Of a stretch of DNA of 64,000 nucleotides, positions 1 through 7,082 are shown piece after piece. The stretch is taken from assembly GCA_934254585.1 (NCBI GenBank), contig CAKQLF010000007.1, positions 22,463 to 86,462 on the forward strand, read 5' to 3'. The notes under the pieces are model-generated. The model saw only the letters and a program-made list of their open reading frames with translations. It made no database searches and was not told the origin of the DNA. Made by a program: the position numbers and the translations under genes. Every line of letters begins with the position of its first letter. Position 1 is the stretch's first letter. The stretch is from an uncultured Alphaproteobacteria bacterium (lineage in GTDB: Bacteria > Pseudomonadota > Alphaproteobacteria > RF32 > CAG-239).

Positions 1-1
1 G

Positions 2-550
2 GCAAAAGGTGTGGCCAAAGGCACGGAAAAAGTTGTAACCAAGGTCGTGGAGCGTAATCTGACTAAAAAAGCAGTTGAAAAAGTGGCTAGCAAAGCGATT
101 GTAAAGGCCGGTGCTAAAGCTGCCGGAAAAGCGGCCGGTAAGGCTATTTTGAAGAAAGTTCCATTTGTTAGCTTGGCTGCAGGCGCATATTTTGCCTACG
201 AACGCGCTAAAAACGGCGAATGGGGTAAAGCCGGATGCGAAATACTTTCAGGTGCTGCAGGGTGTGTTCCTTTTGTCGGTACTATTGCAAGTACGGCTAT
301 TGACTGCGGATTAGCAGTGGACGACACTAGACAGGCCATAAAAGAAACTAAAAAGCAACAAGCCGCCGAACAAGCTAAAAAAGAGCAAACTCAAAAACCT
401 CAGCAAAACAAAGTTTCAGCTCAGCGATTGGCAGAATTGCGCAATACTAAACCCGGTCAGAGCCAAAAGAAACCGGCTCCGGCGAAAAAACAACAAAAAC
501 CGATTGAAAAAGGCGTATGGGATAAGTTTACGGACTTGTTCTCCAGATAA
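2..550 (+). CDS. Unknown Ala/Lys-rich protein with a hydrophobic core, 5' end outside the window
   Basis: The reading frame is open to the left edge, so the gene is cut by the window; the first possible internal start is a GTG at 11 with no Shine-Dalgarno sequence. The visible part begins with an Ala/Lys/Val-rich helical stretch, then about 50 residues rich in Gly, Ala and aromatic residues (VSLAAGAYFAYE and CVPFVGTIASTA) that could form one or two membrane-active helices. A Lys/Gln/Pro-rich basic tail ends in VWDKFTDLFSR. The lysine-rich, hydrophobic-core, basic-tail layout resembles pore-forming or polymorphic toxin segments, but no family is recognised and no catalytic motif is visible. 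A hairpin with a T-run follows directly. Confidence 0.6.
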   Translation, partial: AKGVAKGTEKVVTKVVERNLTKKAVEKVASKAIVKAGAKAAGKAAGKAILKKVPFVSLAAGAYFAYERAKNGEWGKAGCEILSGAAGCVPFVGTIASTAIDCGLAVDDTRQAIKETKKQQAAEQAKKEQTQKPQQNKVSAQRLAELRNTKPGQSQKKPAPAKKQQKPIEKGVWDKFTDLFSR

Positions 551-559
551 TATAAATAT

Positions 560-586
560 CGGGCATAAAAACTTATGCCCGTTTTT
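560..586 (+). terminator. Rho-independent terminator after the first gene
   Basis: CGGGCATAA (560-568) pairs with TTATGCCCG (573-581) and is followed by five T. It lies between the converging unknown gene and phoB, so it may serve both strands. Confidence 0.75.
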
Positions 587-587
587 A

Positions 588-1289
588 TCATTCCGCTTCA
601 ACTTCGTGGTCGTCGATAGAATAGCCCGTGGCGCGAATGGTGCGAATGTAGTCCGCGCCAAATTCGTTTAAGGCTTTGCGCAGGCGGCGGATATGCACAT
701 CAACCGTCCGCATTTCAACATAGACACTGTTACCCCAAACTTCACGCAGTAAATCTTCACGCGAAAAAACGTGGCGCGGATTAGCGATTAAGAGTTTCAA
801 AATTCTAAATTCAGTCGGTCCCAAACGCACATAATTTTCGCCGCGGAAAACTTTTTTCTCAATAGTATCCAAGCGAATATCTTGAAAAATATATTCTTTT
901 TTGGTTAGCTGATTTGTAGTGCTGACACGGCGCAAATTGGTTTTTATGCGCGCCAAAAGTTCGGGAATGGAAAAAGGTTTGGTCACATAGTCGTCAGCAC
1001 CGGCCGAAAGCCCGATAACCTTGTCTTCTTCCTGACTTTTTGCGGTTAGCATAATAATCGGAATATTTTTCAGTTCCGGATTGTTGCGGATAATTTTGCA
1101 TAGTTCCAAGCCTGACATTTCCGGCAGCATCCAATCCAACAAAATCAGCGATGGCAAGTGTTTTTCCACAGCGGCTAACACCCGATTACCGTGGGCGACC
1201 GTAATGGTATCGTATCCGTTTTTTTCCAAGTTATATTTCAGCAAAAGGGCAATAGCCTGTTCATCTTCCACAATCATAATTGTCGCCAT
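588..1289 (-). CDS. phoB: PhoB-like response regulator (phosphate regulon type)
   Basis: OmpR/PhoB-family regulator of 233 residues. The receiver domain (about 1-120) has the acidic pair E8-D9, the phospho-acceptor D52 in LLDWMLP, T82 and K104. The C-terminal winged helix (about 135-228) ends with the typical VDVHIRRLRKAL recognition helix and RGTGYS-like wing (here RATGYS). Length and the receiver sequence fit PhoB best, which activates phosphate-starvation genes when phosphorylated by PhoR. No phoR, phoU or pst gene is in view, so the phosphate assignment rests on similarity alone; another OmpR-type role is possible. The start codon overlaps the rpe stop by one base (TAATG), so the two genes are translationally coupled. 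Confidence 0.85.
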   Translation of the reverse strand: MATIMIVEDEQAIALLLKYNLEKNGYDTITVAHGNRVLAAVEKHLPSLILLDWMLPEMSGLELCKIIRNNPELKNIPIIMLTAKSQEEDKVIGLSAGADDYVTKPFSIPELLARIKTNLRRVSTTNQLTKKEYIFQDIRLDTIEKKVFRGENYVRLGPTEFRILKLLIANPRHVFSREDLLREVWGNSVYVEMRTVDVHIRRLRKALNEFGADYIRTIRATGYSIDDHEVEAE

Positions 1290-1939
1290 TATTTTTCTCC
1301 TGCCAGATGTAGTTGACGGATAACTTCAGCCGGATTATCGCTTTTAAATATGGCAGAACCCGCCACCAATACGTTTGCACCTTGTTTGGCACAAAGCTTT
1401 GCTGTTTCCGGATTAATTCCGCCGTCAACTTCAATTGATATGTTGCGATTATCGACAATTTTTTTAACCTCGGCTATTTTCGGCAGCATATTATGCATAA
1501 ATTTTTGTCCGCCAAACCCCGGTTCAACCGTCATAATCAATATGTTGTCGATATCATCTGAAAACGGCCTCAAAACTTGCGCCGGAGTGTTTGGTTTTAG
1601 TGAAACACCGGCCTTTAATCCGGCAGATTTTATTTGCGTCAAAACCGAATGTAAATCTGTGCAAGCCTCGTAATGTACGGTTATCAAATCCGCGCCGCTT
1701 TTTAGAAATTGCGGCAAAAATTTTTCGGGATTTTCCACCATTAAATGGGCGTCAAAAAAAAGTTTGCTCAGTGGACGTAACTGTTTAATCAAATCTGCGC
1801 CAAAGCTTAAATTTGGCACAAAATGACCATCCATAATATCCAAATGCAACCAATCGGCTCCGTTTTTTTCAACGTTAGCCACTTCTTCGGCCAAGTGTCC
1901 GAAATTTGCCGCCAAAAGGCTTGGTGCCGCTAAAAGCAT
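1289..1939 (-). CDS. rpe: Ribulose-phosphate 3-epimerase
   Basis: Interconverts D-ribulose 5-phosphate and D-xylulose 5-phosphate in the pentose phosphate pathway. The 216-residue (beta/alpha)8 barrel is the usual length. Visible family motifs are APSLLAANF at the N-terminus, the metal-site residues H32 and D34 in WLHLDIMDGHFVPN, FDAHLMVENP, the MTVEPGFGGQKF loop and the second acidic site in IEVDGGI. An AAGGAG sequence sits seven bases before the ATG. It is the first gene of a two-gene unit with phoB, an unusual partner. Confidence 0.95.
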   Translation of the reverse strand: MLLAAPSLLAANFGHLAEEVANVEKNGADWLHLDIMDGHFVPNLSFGADLIKQLRPLSKLFFDAHLMVENPEKFLPQFLKSGADLITVHYEACTDLHSVLTQIKSAGLKAGVSLKPNTPAQVLRPFSDDIDNILIMTVEPGFGGQKFMHNMLPKIAEVKKIVDNRNISIEVDGGINPETAKLCAKQGANVLVAGSAIFKSDNPAEVIRQLHLAGEK

Positions 1940-2002
1940 AGCTATCTCCTTATGTTTAACTATCTTTAAGATTAAACTTAAAAGATTAAATAGTCGTAAA
2001 CG

Positions 2003-2032
2003 TTGATTCCGTTTCTTGAATGATTATATACT
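2003..2032 (+). promoter_or_regulatory. Candidate sigma70 promoter for the ferritin-like gene
   Basis: TTGATT at 2003-2008 and TATACT at 2027-2032 are separated by 18 bases and lie about 25 bases ahead of the Shine-Dalgarno AAGGAG of the gene at 2062. Confidence 0.5.
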
Positions 2033-2061
2033 ATTCAGTTCAAACAAAAAGGAGATAAAAA

Positions 2062-2541
2062 ATGGGCGAAATGGCTAAAAAAATTGTAAAAATGGATTTA
2101 GATGAATTGCTAAAGGTTTTAAACGAGGCCTATTCTGAGGAGTGGTTGGCTTATTATCAATATTGGCTTGGGGCAAAATTGGCCTATGGTCCGGAACGTC
2201 CGAGCGTGGTGAAAGAGTTTGAAGAACACGCCGGTGAGGAGTTGAAACACGCAGATTGGTTGGCTAATCGAATTTTACAGCTTGGAGGCACTCCGGCAAT
2301 AAGTCCGGAAGAGTGGGGGCGTTTGGCGCATTGTCGATATATGCCGCCTAAAGCAGCTGATGTACACTCTTTGGTTAAGGATAATTTAGCGGCAGAACGC
2401 TGTGCAATTGATCGCTATCAGCGTTTGTGCGATATGACCGAGGGCAAGGATTATGAAACTTTTCGCATTTCTCGTAAAATTTTGAAAGAAGAATTGGAGC
2501 ACGAACAAGAAATGGAAGATTTTTTGGCGGATATGGGGTAG
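2062..2541 (+). CDS. Ferritin-like diiron four-helix protein (bacterioferritin/rubrerythrin-like)
   Basis: A 159-residue all-helical protein with the spacing of diiron ligands seen in ferritin-like proteins: E26/E27 in AYSEEWLAYYQY on helix A, FEEHAGEELKHADW on helix B, LAAERCAIDRY on helix C, and ILKEELEHEQEMEDFL on helix D. This suggests iron storage or peroxide detoxification in the cytoplasm, but it lacks a rubredoxin domain and is not a clear Dps, so the exact role stays open. AAGGAG lies eight bases before the ATG. A methionine at codon 4 is an alternative start. It is a single-gene unit with its own promoter and terminator. Confidence 0.8.
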   Translation: MGEMAKKIVKMDLDELLKVLNEAYSEEWLAYYQYWLGAKLAYGPERPSVVKEFEEHAGEELKHADWLANRILQLGGTPAISPEEWGRLAHCRYMPPKAADVHSLVKDNLAAERCAIDRYQRLCDMTEGKDYETFRISRKILKEELEHEQEMEDFLADMG

Positions 2542-2584
2542 GTATATATTTCTCTGCTTATTTAATTTTTATGCAACAAAAACT

Positions 2585-2611
2585 AAAAGCCTTGGAAAAT
2601 CCAAGGCTTTT
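2585..2611. terminator. Bidirectional intrinsic terminator
   Basis: AAAAGCCTTGGA and TCCAAGGCTTTT form a perfect 12-bp stem with a three-base loop. It lies between the ferritin-like gene (+) and tRNA-Ala (-), with T-runs on both strands formed by the stem ends. Confidence 0.8.
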
Positions 2612-2615
2612 CAAT

Positions 2616-2691
<76 letters not shown>

Positions 2692-2722
2692 ATAAGACAG
2701 TGCTAATCAGCAAAACATAAAC

Positions 2723-2751
2723 TTAATAACATAAAGATTTTGCTTTGTCAA
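2723..2751 (-). promoter_or_regulatory. Promoter of tRNA-Ala
   Basis: Minus-strand TTGACA (2746-2751) and TATTAA (2723-2728) are 17 bases apart and about 30 bases upstream of the tRNA. Confidence 0.6.
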
Positions 2752-2805
2752 ATTTATTTTACGTTATTTTTAAACAAATATTAAAGTTGGTGAAAAGAGG
2801 CAAAA

Positions 2806-3429
2806 TTAAGAATAATCATCAATCATATCGGTTGATTTGTTATATTCTTTTATGTAGTTATAAAGTGTTTTGCGGTTGCAATCCAATTGTTCGGCTATTT
2901 TACACTTTGGAACATTCTGATTCAAAAGAGAAATAATTTTTTCGTGGTGTTTGGCTAAAAACTGCCGATTGTTTTTACTTCCGTTTGGTCGGCCTAAGTG
3001 TTTGCCTTCGTGACGCATTCGGTTGAGAGCTTCTTTTGTTCGCTGAGAAATTAAATTACGCTCAATTTCTGCCGAAAGACCAAAAGCAAACGCCAACACC
3101 TTACTTTGAATATCTGTGCCTAAACGATAGTTATCTTTAATGGTCCAGACTTGCGCTTCTTTATCAAGACAAAAATGCAGAATACTCATAACCTGTAGAA
3201 GATTGCGCCCCAAACGGGAAAGTTCGGAAGCAATAAGCACGTCATTTTTCTGTAGTTCCTGTAAAAGATTGCCGAGTTTTCGTTTTTGTAAGTCTTTGGT
3301 TGAGCTGATTTTTTCCATTATCCACCTATCAATTTTTATTTTTTCTTTTTTGCAAAACTGCTCTATTTCAAACTGTTGATTTTTAGTTGTTTGCTTGTCA
3401 GTACTGACTCTGATATAACCATATATCAT
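2806..3429 (-). CDS. Serine site-specific recombinase, Mpi-like DNA invertase
   Basis: Small serine recombinase of 207 residues. The catalytic domain starts MIYGYIRVSTDKQT with nucleophile S9 and R7. It continues with ELSRLGRN (active-site arginines), VWTIKDNYRLG, and the long E-helix IERNLISQRTKEAL. A GRPNGSKN linker leads to a helix-turn-helix (CKIAEQLDCNRKTLYNYIKE). From memory of the family, the residues resemble Mpi of Bacteroides fragilis, which inverts many capsule promoters, more than Hin or Gin. The ATG at 3429 was chosen over an upstream in-frame ATG because AAGGAG lies seven bases before it. It lies next to tRNA-Ala and a pilin-like gene; no clear inverted recombination-site pair was found nearby. 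Confidence 0.88.
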   Translation of the reverse strand: MIYGYIRVSTDKQTTKNQQFEIEQFCKKEKIKIDRWIMEKISSTKDLQKRKLGNLLQELQKNDVLIASELSRLGRNLLQVMSILHFCLDKEAQVWTIKDNYRLGTDIQSKVLAFAFGLSAEIERNLISQRTKEALNRMRHEGKHLGRPNGSKNNRQFLAKHHEKIISLLNQNVPKCKIAEQLDCNRKTLYNYIKEYNKSTDMIDDYS

Positions 3430-3475
3430 TTTTTCTCCTTTAATTTTAGATATGAGGCAGAAGATATACATTTTT

Positions 3476-3500
3476 ATGGTGGAGAGAGGAAAGTTATTTG
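3476..3500 (+). repeat. Imperfect copy of the pilin gene leader
   Basis: ATGGTGGAGAGAGGAAAGTT here closely resembles ATGGTGGAAGGGAAGTT at 3785-3801, which carries the Shine-Dalgarno sequence of the pilin-like gene. The two direct copies bracket the structured RNA gene. Confidence 0.5.
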
Positions 3501-3564
3501 ATACAAAATATTAGAGCTTTTTGCAAGCGATGCAGAACAAAAAGAAAGAGAAAGTGAAAAAAAC

Positions 3565-3593
3565 TTGCAATTTGCTAGGAAAATATGTATAAT
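3565..3593 (+). promoter_or_regulatory. Strong sigma70 promoter of the structured RNA
   Basis: TTGCAA at 3565-3570 and a perfect TATAAT at 3588-3593, separated by 17 bases. Transcription should start near 3600. Confidence 0.75.
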
Positions 3594-3599
3594 CAACTT

Positions 3600-3759
3600 A
3601 CATTAGCAAAAAACTAATGCGAGGTTTGAAATCCTCTTCCGGTTGCTTGGAATTTCCAAGCGTAAAACTATCTTTCTGCAGTGGCGGGAAGGTAGTAAAA
3701 TAGCCTAATATACTACACTATTCCCGGAATAGATTTCAACTTCCTGCTACCTTTTTTTT
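3600..3759 (+). ncRNA. Structured non-coding RNA, 6S-like architecture
   Basis: Starting about seven bases after a consensus promoter, the segment folds on inspection into: a 5' hairpin CATTAG/CTAATG; a long closing stem in which GCGAGGTTTGAAATC and CTCTTCCGG pair with CCGGAATAG and GATTTCAACTTCCTGC (eight uninterrupted pairs TTGAAATC/GATTTCAA plus CCGG/CCGG); a hairpin GCTTGG/CCAAGC inside the large open region; and an apical hairpin ACTATCTTTC/GGAAGGTAGT. The closing stem is followed by eight T, which can act as an intrinsic terminator, and GCTACC/GGTAGC plus six T forms a second one. No reading frame fits. Length, rod shape and central bubble recall 6S RNA, but I cannot match a 6S consensus, so the identity is open. 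Confidence 0.6.
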
Positions 3760-3772
3760 AGGTAGCTTTTTT
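3745..3772 (+). terminator. Terminator hairpin after the structured RNA
   Basis: GCTACC (3746-3751) pairs with GGTAGC (3761-3766) around a T-rich loop and is followed by six T. The loop T-run can also end transcription after the RNA's own closing stem. Confidence 0.6.
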
Positions 3773-3804
3773 GATATATATTATATGGTGGAAGGGAAGT
3801 TATT

Positions 3805-4608
3805 ATGCTAAAAATTAAGCAGGAAAAACTAAATGGGATGTCTTGTTGCAACATTATTCGCGAGCGTTTCTTAAATGTCATTTGCGGGCACAGACCCGCG
3901 AATCTAGATTGCCGGATCACGTCCGGCAATGACTATAGAGTGGTTCAATGTGGTCGTTCTATGATTGAAATGCTTGGCGTTCTGGCCATTATCGGTGTTT
4001 TATCGGTTGCCGGAATCGCCGGCTATTCCAAAGCAATGACCAAATGGAAAATCAACAAAACCATTGAACAAATAGAGCAAATTACCCAAAACACATTCAC
4101 AGCTTTCGCTAACCAAAAGGAATTAGATTCTATGTCATCTTTTAATGACGAAGATAGCATAAACCTTATGAAATCTTTGGGCATAATTTCTGAAGATATG
4201 ATTGATTATGATGATTATGGAGTAGGCATATTCCTTCCTTTCGGAAGAATGGATGTCAGTATCGGTTATCAATATATAATAGGCCATAACACTATTGACT
4301 TTGAATATGATAACATACCTCGTGAAGCTTGTATGGCTTTGGGTTCCTTAAATTGGGAAAACGGTTCAGCCGCCGTTATCGGTATTGGGCTCACTTCGGT
4401 AAGTCCAATTCCATCAGGACCTTCGGATTGTTTATACAATGATCCTATTGTAAATATAACAGATGGAAAAAGAATACTGTTTTGCAACCACGCTGACAAG
4501 AGTAGTGAAGAATATACTTCTTTTCCAATTCCTCCTGATATTGTGGCAAAATATTGCAACTGCTCCAATAATGAATGTGAGTTTAGTATTGCCTTTAAAG
4601 AGTTATAA
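3805..4608 (+). CDS. Type IV pilin-like protein with an unusually long leader
   Basis: The prepilin peptidase site is CGRSMIEMLGVLAII: cleavage after G leaves R+1 and the required glutamate at +5, followed by a hydrophobic helix (MLGVLAIIGVLSVAGIAGY). The rest (about 190 residues) is a pseudopilin-like globular domain with several cysteines near the C-terminus (CNHADK, YCNCSNNEC), which may form disulfides. The leader before the cleavage site is about 51 residues, far longer than the usual 6-25, and its DNA contains two perfect hairpins (3881-3930) typical of dispersed palindromic repeats. AGGGAAG lies four to ten bases before the ATG at 3805. A shorter start is not obvious because no later in-frame start with a ribosome site precedes the cleavage motif. 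No assembly genes are adjacent, so it may be a minor or phase-variable pilin. Confidence 0.8.
   Translation: MLKIKQEKLNGMSCCNIIRERFLNVICGHRPANLDCRITSGNDYRVVQCGRSMIEMLGVLAIIGVLSVAGIAGYSKAMTKWKINKTIEQIEQITQNTFTAFANQKELDSMSSFNDEDSINLMKSLGIISEDMIDYDDYGVGIFLPFGRMDVSIGYQYIIGHNTIDFEYDNIPREACMALGSLNWENGSAAVIGIGLTSVSPIPSGPSDCLYNDPIVNITDGKRILFCNHADKSSEEYTSFPIPPDIVAKYCNCSNNECEFSIAFKEL
3881..3930. repeat. Palindromic repeat inside the pilin leader coding region
   Basis: Two adjacent hairpins: TTTGCGGG/CCCGCGAA (3881-3902) and ATTGCCGGA/TCCGGCAAT (3908-3930, nine perfect pairs). They are GC-richer than the surrounding DNA and are translated as HRPANLDCRITSGND. Confidence 0.7.
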
Positions 4609-4803
4609 TTTTTTATTTTCACTAGCAAATAAAAGAAACAAGGCATAAAACGCGCTTGTGAAGTTTCATTAATTGCCTTACAGAAAACCACATATTTATT
4701 GGAAACTCTAATGTTTGCCCGACACAATATGTTATTATTTACCTGTAATCAGCAATTTTTTCGGTGTGGTTTTCATCTTAGCACCTGATTAGTCGTTTTA
4801 TAT

Positions 4804-4895
4804 TTGACTCTAAAAATTAATTGTGTATACTATGAAACAGCTATCGGGTTATTGTCGTTTTCGCAGCGGAAATAACCCGCCTGTTTTTTTAAACG
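4804..4895 (+). ncRNA. Candidate small RNA: promoter plus terminator hairpin
   Basis: TTGACT (4804-4809) and TATACT (4826-4831), 16 bases apart, form a good sigma70 promoter; the start should be near 4838. About seven bases later CGGGTTATT (4845-4853) pairs with AATAACCCG (4871-4879), and a CCTGTTTTTTT tail follows. The transcript would be about 55 nt and would overlap the last bases of the flavoprotein gene on the opposite strand. It could instead be only a terminator for that gene, but the T-run is on the plus strand. The rest of the 4609-4803 gap shows nothing recognisable. Confidence 0.4.
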
Positions 4896-6463
4896 TTTTT
4901 TTCAGACAACGAATAAACCGCTTTCAGTCCATCAACCGCCGCAGAGGTGATGCCGCCGGCATATCCCGCACCTTCGCCGCACGGAAAAATTCCGACAATA
5001 TTGCTTTGCATCGCCGTGTTGCGAACAATGCGCACCGGAGACGAACTACGAGTTTCAACTCCAGTTAAAACAGCATCATAACTATCAAAACCACGCAACT
5101 TTTTCCCCATTTCCACGATTCCCAAGCGCAGAGAACAGGCTATTTCTTCCGGTAAAACAGCCGAGAGATTACCTAAAGCCACAGATGGCAAATATGAAGG
5201 TGTAACTTCACCGATTTTCGTTGAATTTTTTTGCCGTATAAAATCTCCGACCAATTGCGCCGGAGCTCGATATGTCCTGTCTCCGGCAATAAACGCGGCT
5301 TCTTCCAATCGTCGTTGAAAATACATTCCGGCCAATGGACTGTCACTTCCAAAATCTTTGGCGGAAACGCCAACCAATAAAGCGGAATTAGCATTTTCAG
5401 CAGCGCGGGCAAATTCACTCATTCCGTTGGTAACCACGCGGCCTGTTTCCGAAGCCGCCGCCACAACGGTTCCTCCCGGGCACATACAAAACGTGTATAC
5501 CGAACGTCCGTTTGGCAAGTGTACGGCCATTTTGTAGTCGGCAGCACCCAAATAGGGACTGGAGGCCGCTTTGCCGTATTGCGCTTTATTAATAAGCTCT
5601 TGCCGATGTTCAATTCTCGCGCCGACTGAAAATTGTTTTTGTTCCATTTGCAAGCCGGATTTATACAACATTTCAAAGGTGTCGCGCGCACTGTGCCCAA
5701 TTGCCAAGAACAGCTTGTTTGTCGCTAATTCATAGGTTTCTTGACTGTTGGTTACCTGGATAGCCTTTAGTTTGTCATTTTCAATAATCAGACCGGTTAG
5801 TTGACTGTTAAAACGATATTCACCGCCCAGAGATATAATTTTTTGCCGAATATTTTTCACAACCAAGCGTAATTTATCGGTGCCGATGTGGGGTTTGGCT
5901 AAATATAAAATTTCTTGCGGGGCACCGGCAAGTGCAAATTCCTCTAAAACTTTTGCCGTAAATTTATCTTTTTTTATACCGGTCATAAGTTTTCCGTCAG
6001 AAAAAGTGCCGGCACCGCCTTCGCCGAATTGGACGTTGGTATGCGGGTTTAACTTTCCGCCGTGCCAAAAGGCCGTCACCTCTTTTTGTCGCTGTTCAAT
6101 CGCCGCGCCGCGCTCTAATATAATAGGTCGGAGTCCGGCTTCGGCTAAAGCCAAACCGGCAAACATTCCGGCCGGACCGCTACCGACCACAATCGGACGC
6201 AGACCGTCGCTTTTAATATTAAAAGTTAATTTTTCCACTTCCGGCAGCAGTTCAATGTCTTTATCGCGCACCATTGAAGCCGAATCACAATCCACGCTAT
6301 ATACAAAGTGCACATTGTTTTTGTTGCGGGCGTCGACAGATTTTTTTGAAACAGAAAAATTTTGAAGCTCAGTCTCTTTAATTCCCAATTTTTGTGCGGT
6401 TTTTTGTTTCAGTTGTTGCTCATTCGCGTTTAACGGCATTGAAATATTGTTTATGCGTAACAT
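4889..6463 (-). CDS. FAD-dependent NAD(P)-type oxidoreductase (COG2509-like)
   Basis: A 524-residue flavoprotein. After an N-terminal domain of about 90 residues comes the dinucleotide-binding motif VVGSGPAGMFAGLALAEAG, then LERG, the QFGEGGAGTFSDGKL motif characteristic of this uncharacterised family, and a C-terminal second FAD motif (IFPCGEGAGYAGGITSAAVDG). Substrate unknown; similar proteins are annotated only as FAD-dependent dehydrogenases. The ATG at 6463 is preferred to an upstream in-frame ATG at 6505 because AAAGGGGTGT lies just before it. It is followed by no close partner; the small membrane gene upstream is separated by about 50 bases. Confidence 0.85.
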   Translation of the reverse strand: MLRINNISMPLNANEQQLKQKTAQKLGIKETELQNFSVSKKSVDARNKNNVHFVYSVDCDSASMVRDKDIELLPEVEKLTFNIKSDGLRPIVVGSGPAGMFAGLALAEAGLRPIILERGAAIEQRQKEVTAFWHGGKLNPHTNVQFGEGGAGTFSDGKLMTGIKKDKFTAKVLEEFALAGAPQEILYLAKPHIGTDKLRLVVKNIRQKIISLGGEYRFNSQLTGLIIENDKLKAIQVTNSQETYELATNKLFLAIGHSARDTFEMLYKSGLQMEQKQFSVGARIEHRQELINKAQYGKAASSPYLGAADYKMAVHLPNGRSVYTFCMCPGGTVVAAASETGRVVTNGMSEFARAAENANSALLVGVSAKDFGSDSPLAGMYFQRRLEEAAFIAGDRTYRAPAQLVGDFIRQKNSTKIGEVTPSYLPSVALGNLSAVLPEEIACSLRLGIVEMGKKLRGFDSYDAVLTGVETRSSSPVRIVRNTAMQSNIVGIFPCGEGAGYAGGITSAAVDGLKAVYSLSEKNV

Positions 6464-6513
6464 AATACACCCCTTTGTTAGTGGTATATTACATAAAAAA
6501 CGCAAATTTGCAA

Positions 6514-6828
6514 TTATTCTTTTTCGTTCTCGTCGTCATCATCGTTTTGCAGAATTGACCAAAGCGGTTTCCGATACATCCATAAATTTATAACCCCGAG
6601 AACTACCGACATCGAGCCAAAAATGTATAAAAGATAATACCAATTTAAATTATCAGCAGACATCATTACATCTTGATTGGTAACACGCAGAAAACCGATG
6701 GCGACGGCGGTTACTGAAAATGAAGCAATAAAAGCCAATGTCCATATTTTGTGCACTATGTTTTTTTTGACCATAGCGGCGGTAATTAAATAAATGAATA
6801 AAAGGGCTATAAGTAAATATAATTCCAT
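6514..6828 (-). CDS. Small three-helix membrane protein, unknown
   Basis: A 104-residue protein with three hydrophobic segments (about 3-19, 29-47 and 64-84) and an acidic C-terminal tail (DDDDENEKE). AGGAG lies just before the ATG. It probably shares a transcript with the flavoprotein downstream (50-base gap). No family recognised. Confidence 0.7.
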   Translation of the reverse strand: MELYLLIALLFIYLITAAMVKKNIVHKIWTLAFIASFSVTAVAIGFLRVTNQDVMMSADNLNWYYLLYIFGSMSVVLGVINLWMYRKPLWSILQNDDDDENEKE

Positions 6829-6958
6829 AATTTTTCTCCTAAAACAAAAATAATAGGCAGATTGAGTGTTTTCAATAGTTGAGGATATTTTGCAAAAAAA
6901 TAAAAAAAATGTTGACTAGAAGAAAAACATACGTTAAAAGGATTTTGTTATCACTTAT

Positions 6959-7047
6959 GGAGCGTTGGCAGAGTGGTAATGCAGCGGATTGCTAATCCGT
7001 CATCCCCTTAAAAGGATGCATAGGTTCGAGTCCTATACGCTCCGCCA
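6959..7047 (+). tRNA. tRNA-Ser (anticodon GCT)
   Basis: Acceptor GGAGCGT (6959-6965) pairs with ACGCTCC (7037-7043). The anticodon loop in GGATTGCTAATCC gives GCT. A long variable arm (CATCCCC/AAAAGGATG region) is typical of type II tRNA-Ser. T-loop GGTTCGAGTCC and an encoded CCA are present. A promoter-like TTGACT lies at 6912-6917. Confidence 0.95.
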
Positions 7048-7050
7048 ATA

Positions 7051-7082
7051 AAACCCCGTAGGGCTTATCCCTTCGGGGTTTT
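7051..7082 (+). terminator. Terminator of tRNA-Ser
   Basis: AAACCCCGTAGGG pairs with CCCTTCGGGGTTTT. The T-rich end runs straight into the tandem repeat that follows. Confidence 0.75.

Noticed and set aside
3429..3800. Invertible promoter beside the Mpi-like invertase
   Set aside because: The repeats found here are direct copies, not inverted arms around a promoter, so no switch can be claimed at this site.
4823..5068. Open frame opposite the end of the flavoprotein gene
   Set aside because: It is antisense to a well-supported coding region and begins inside a promoter/terminator segment.
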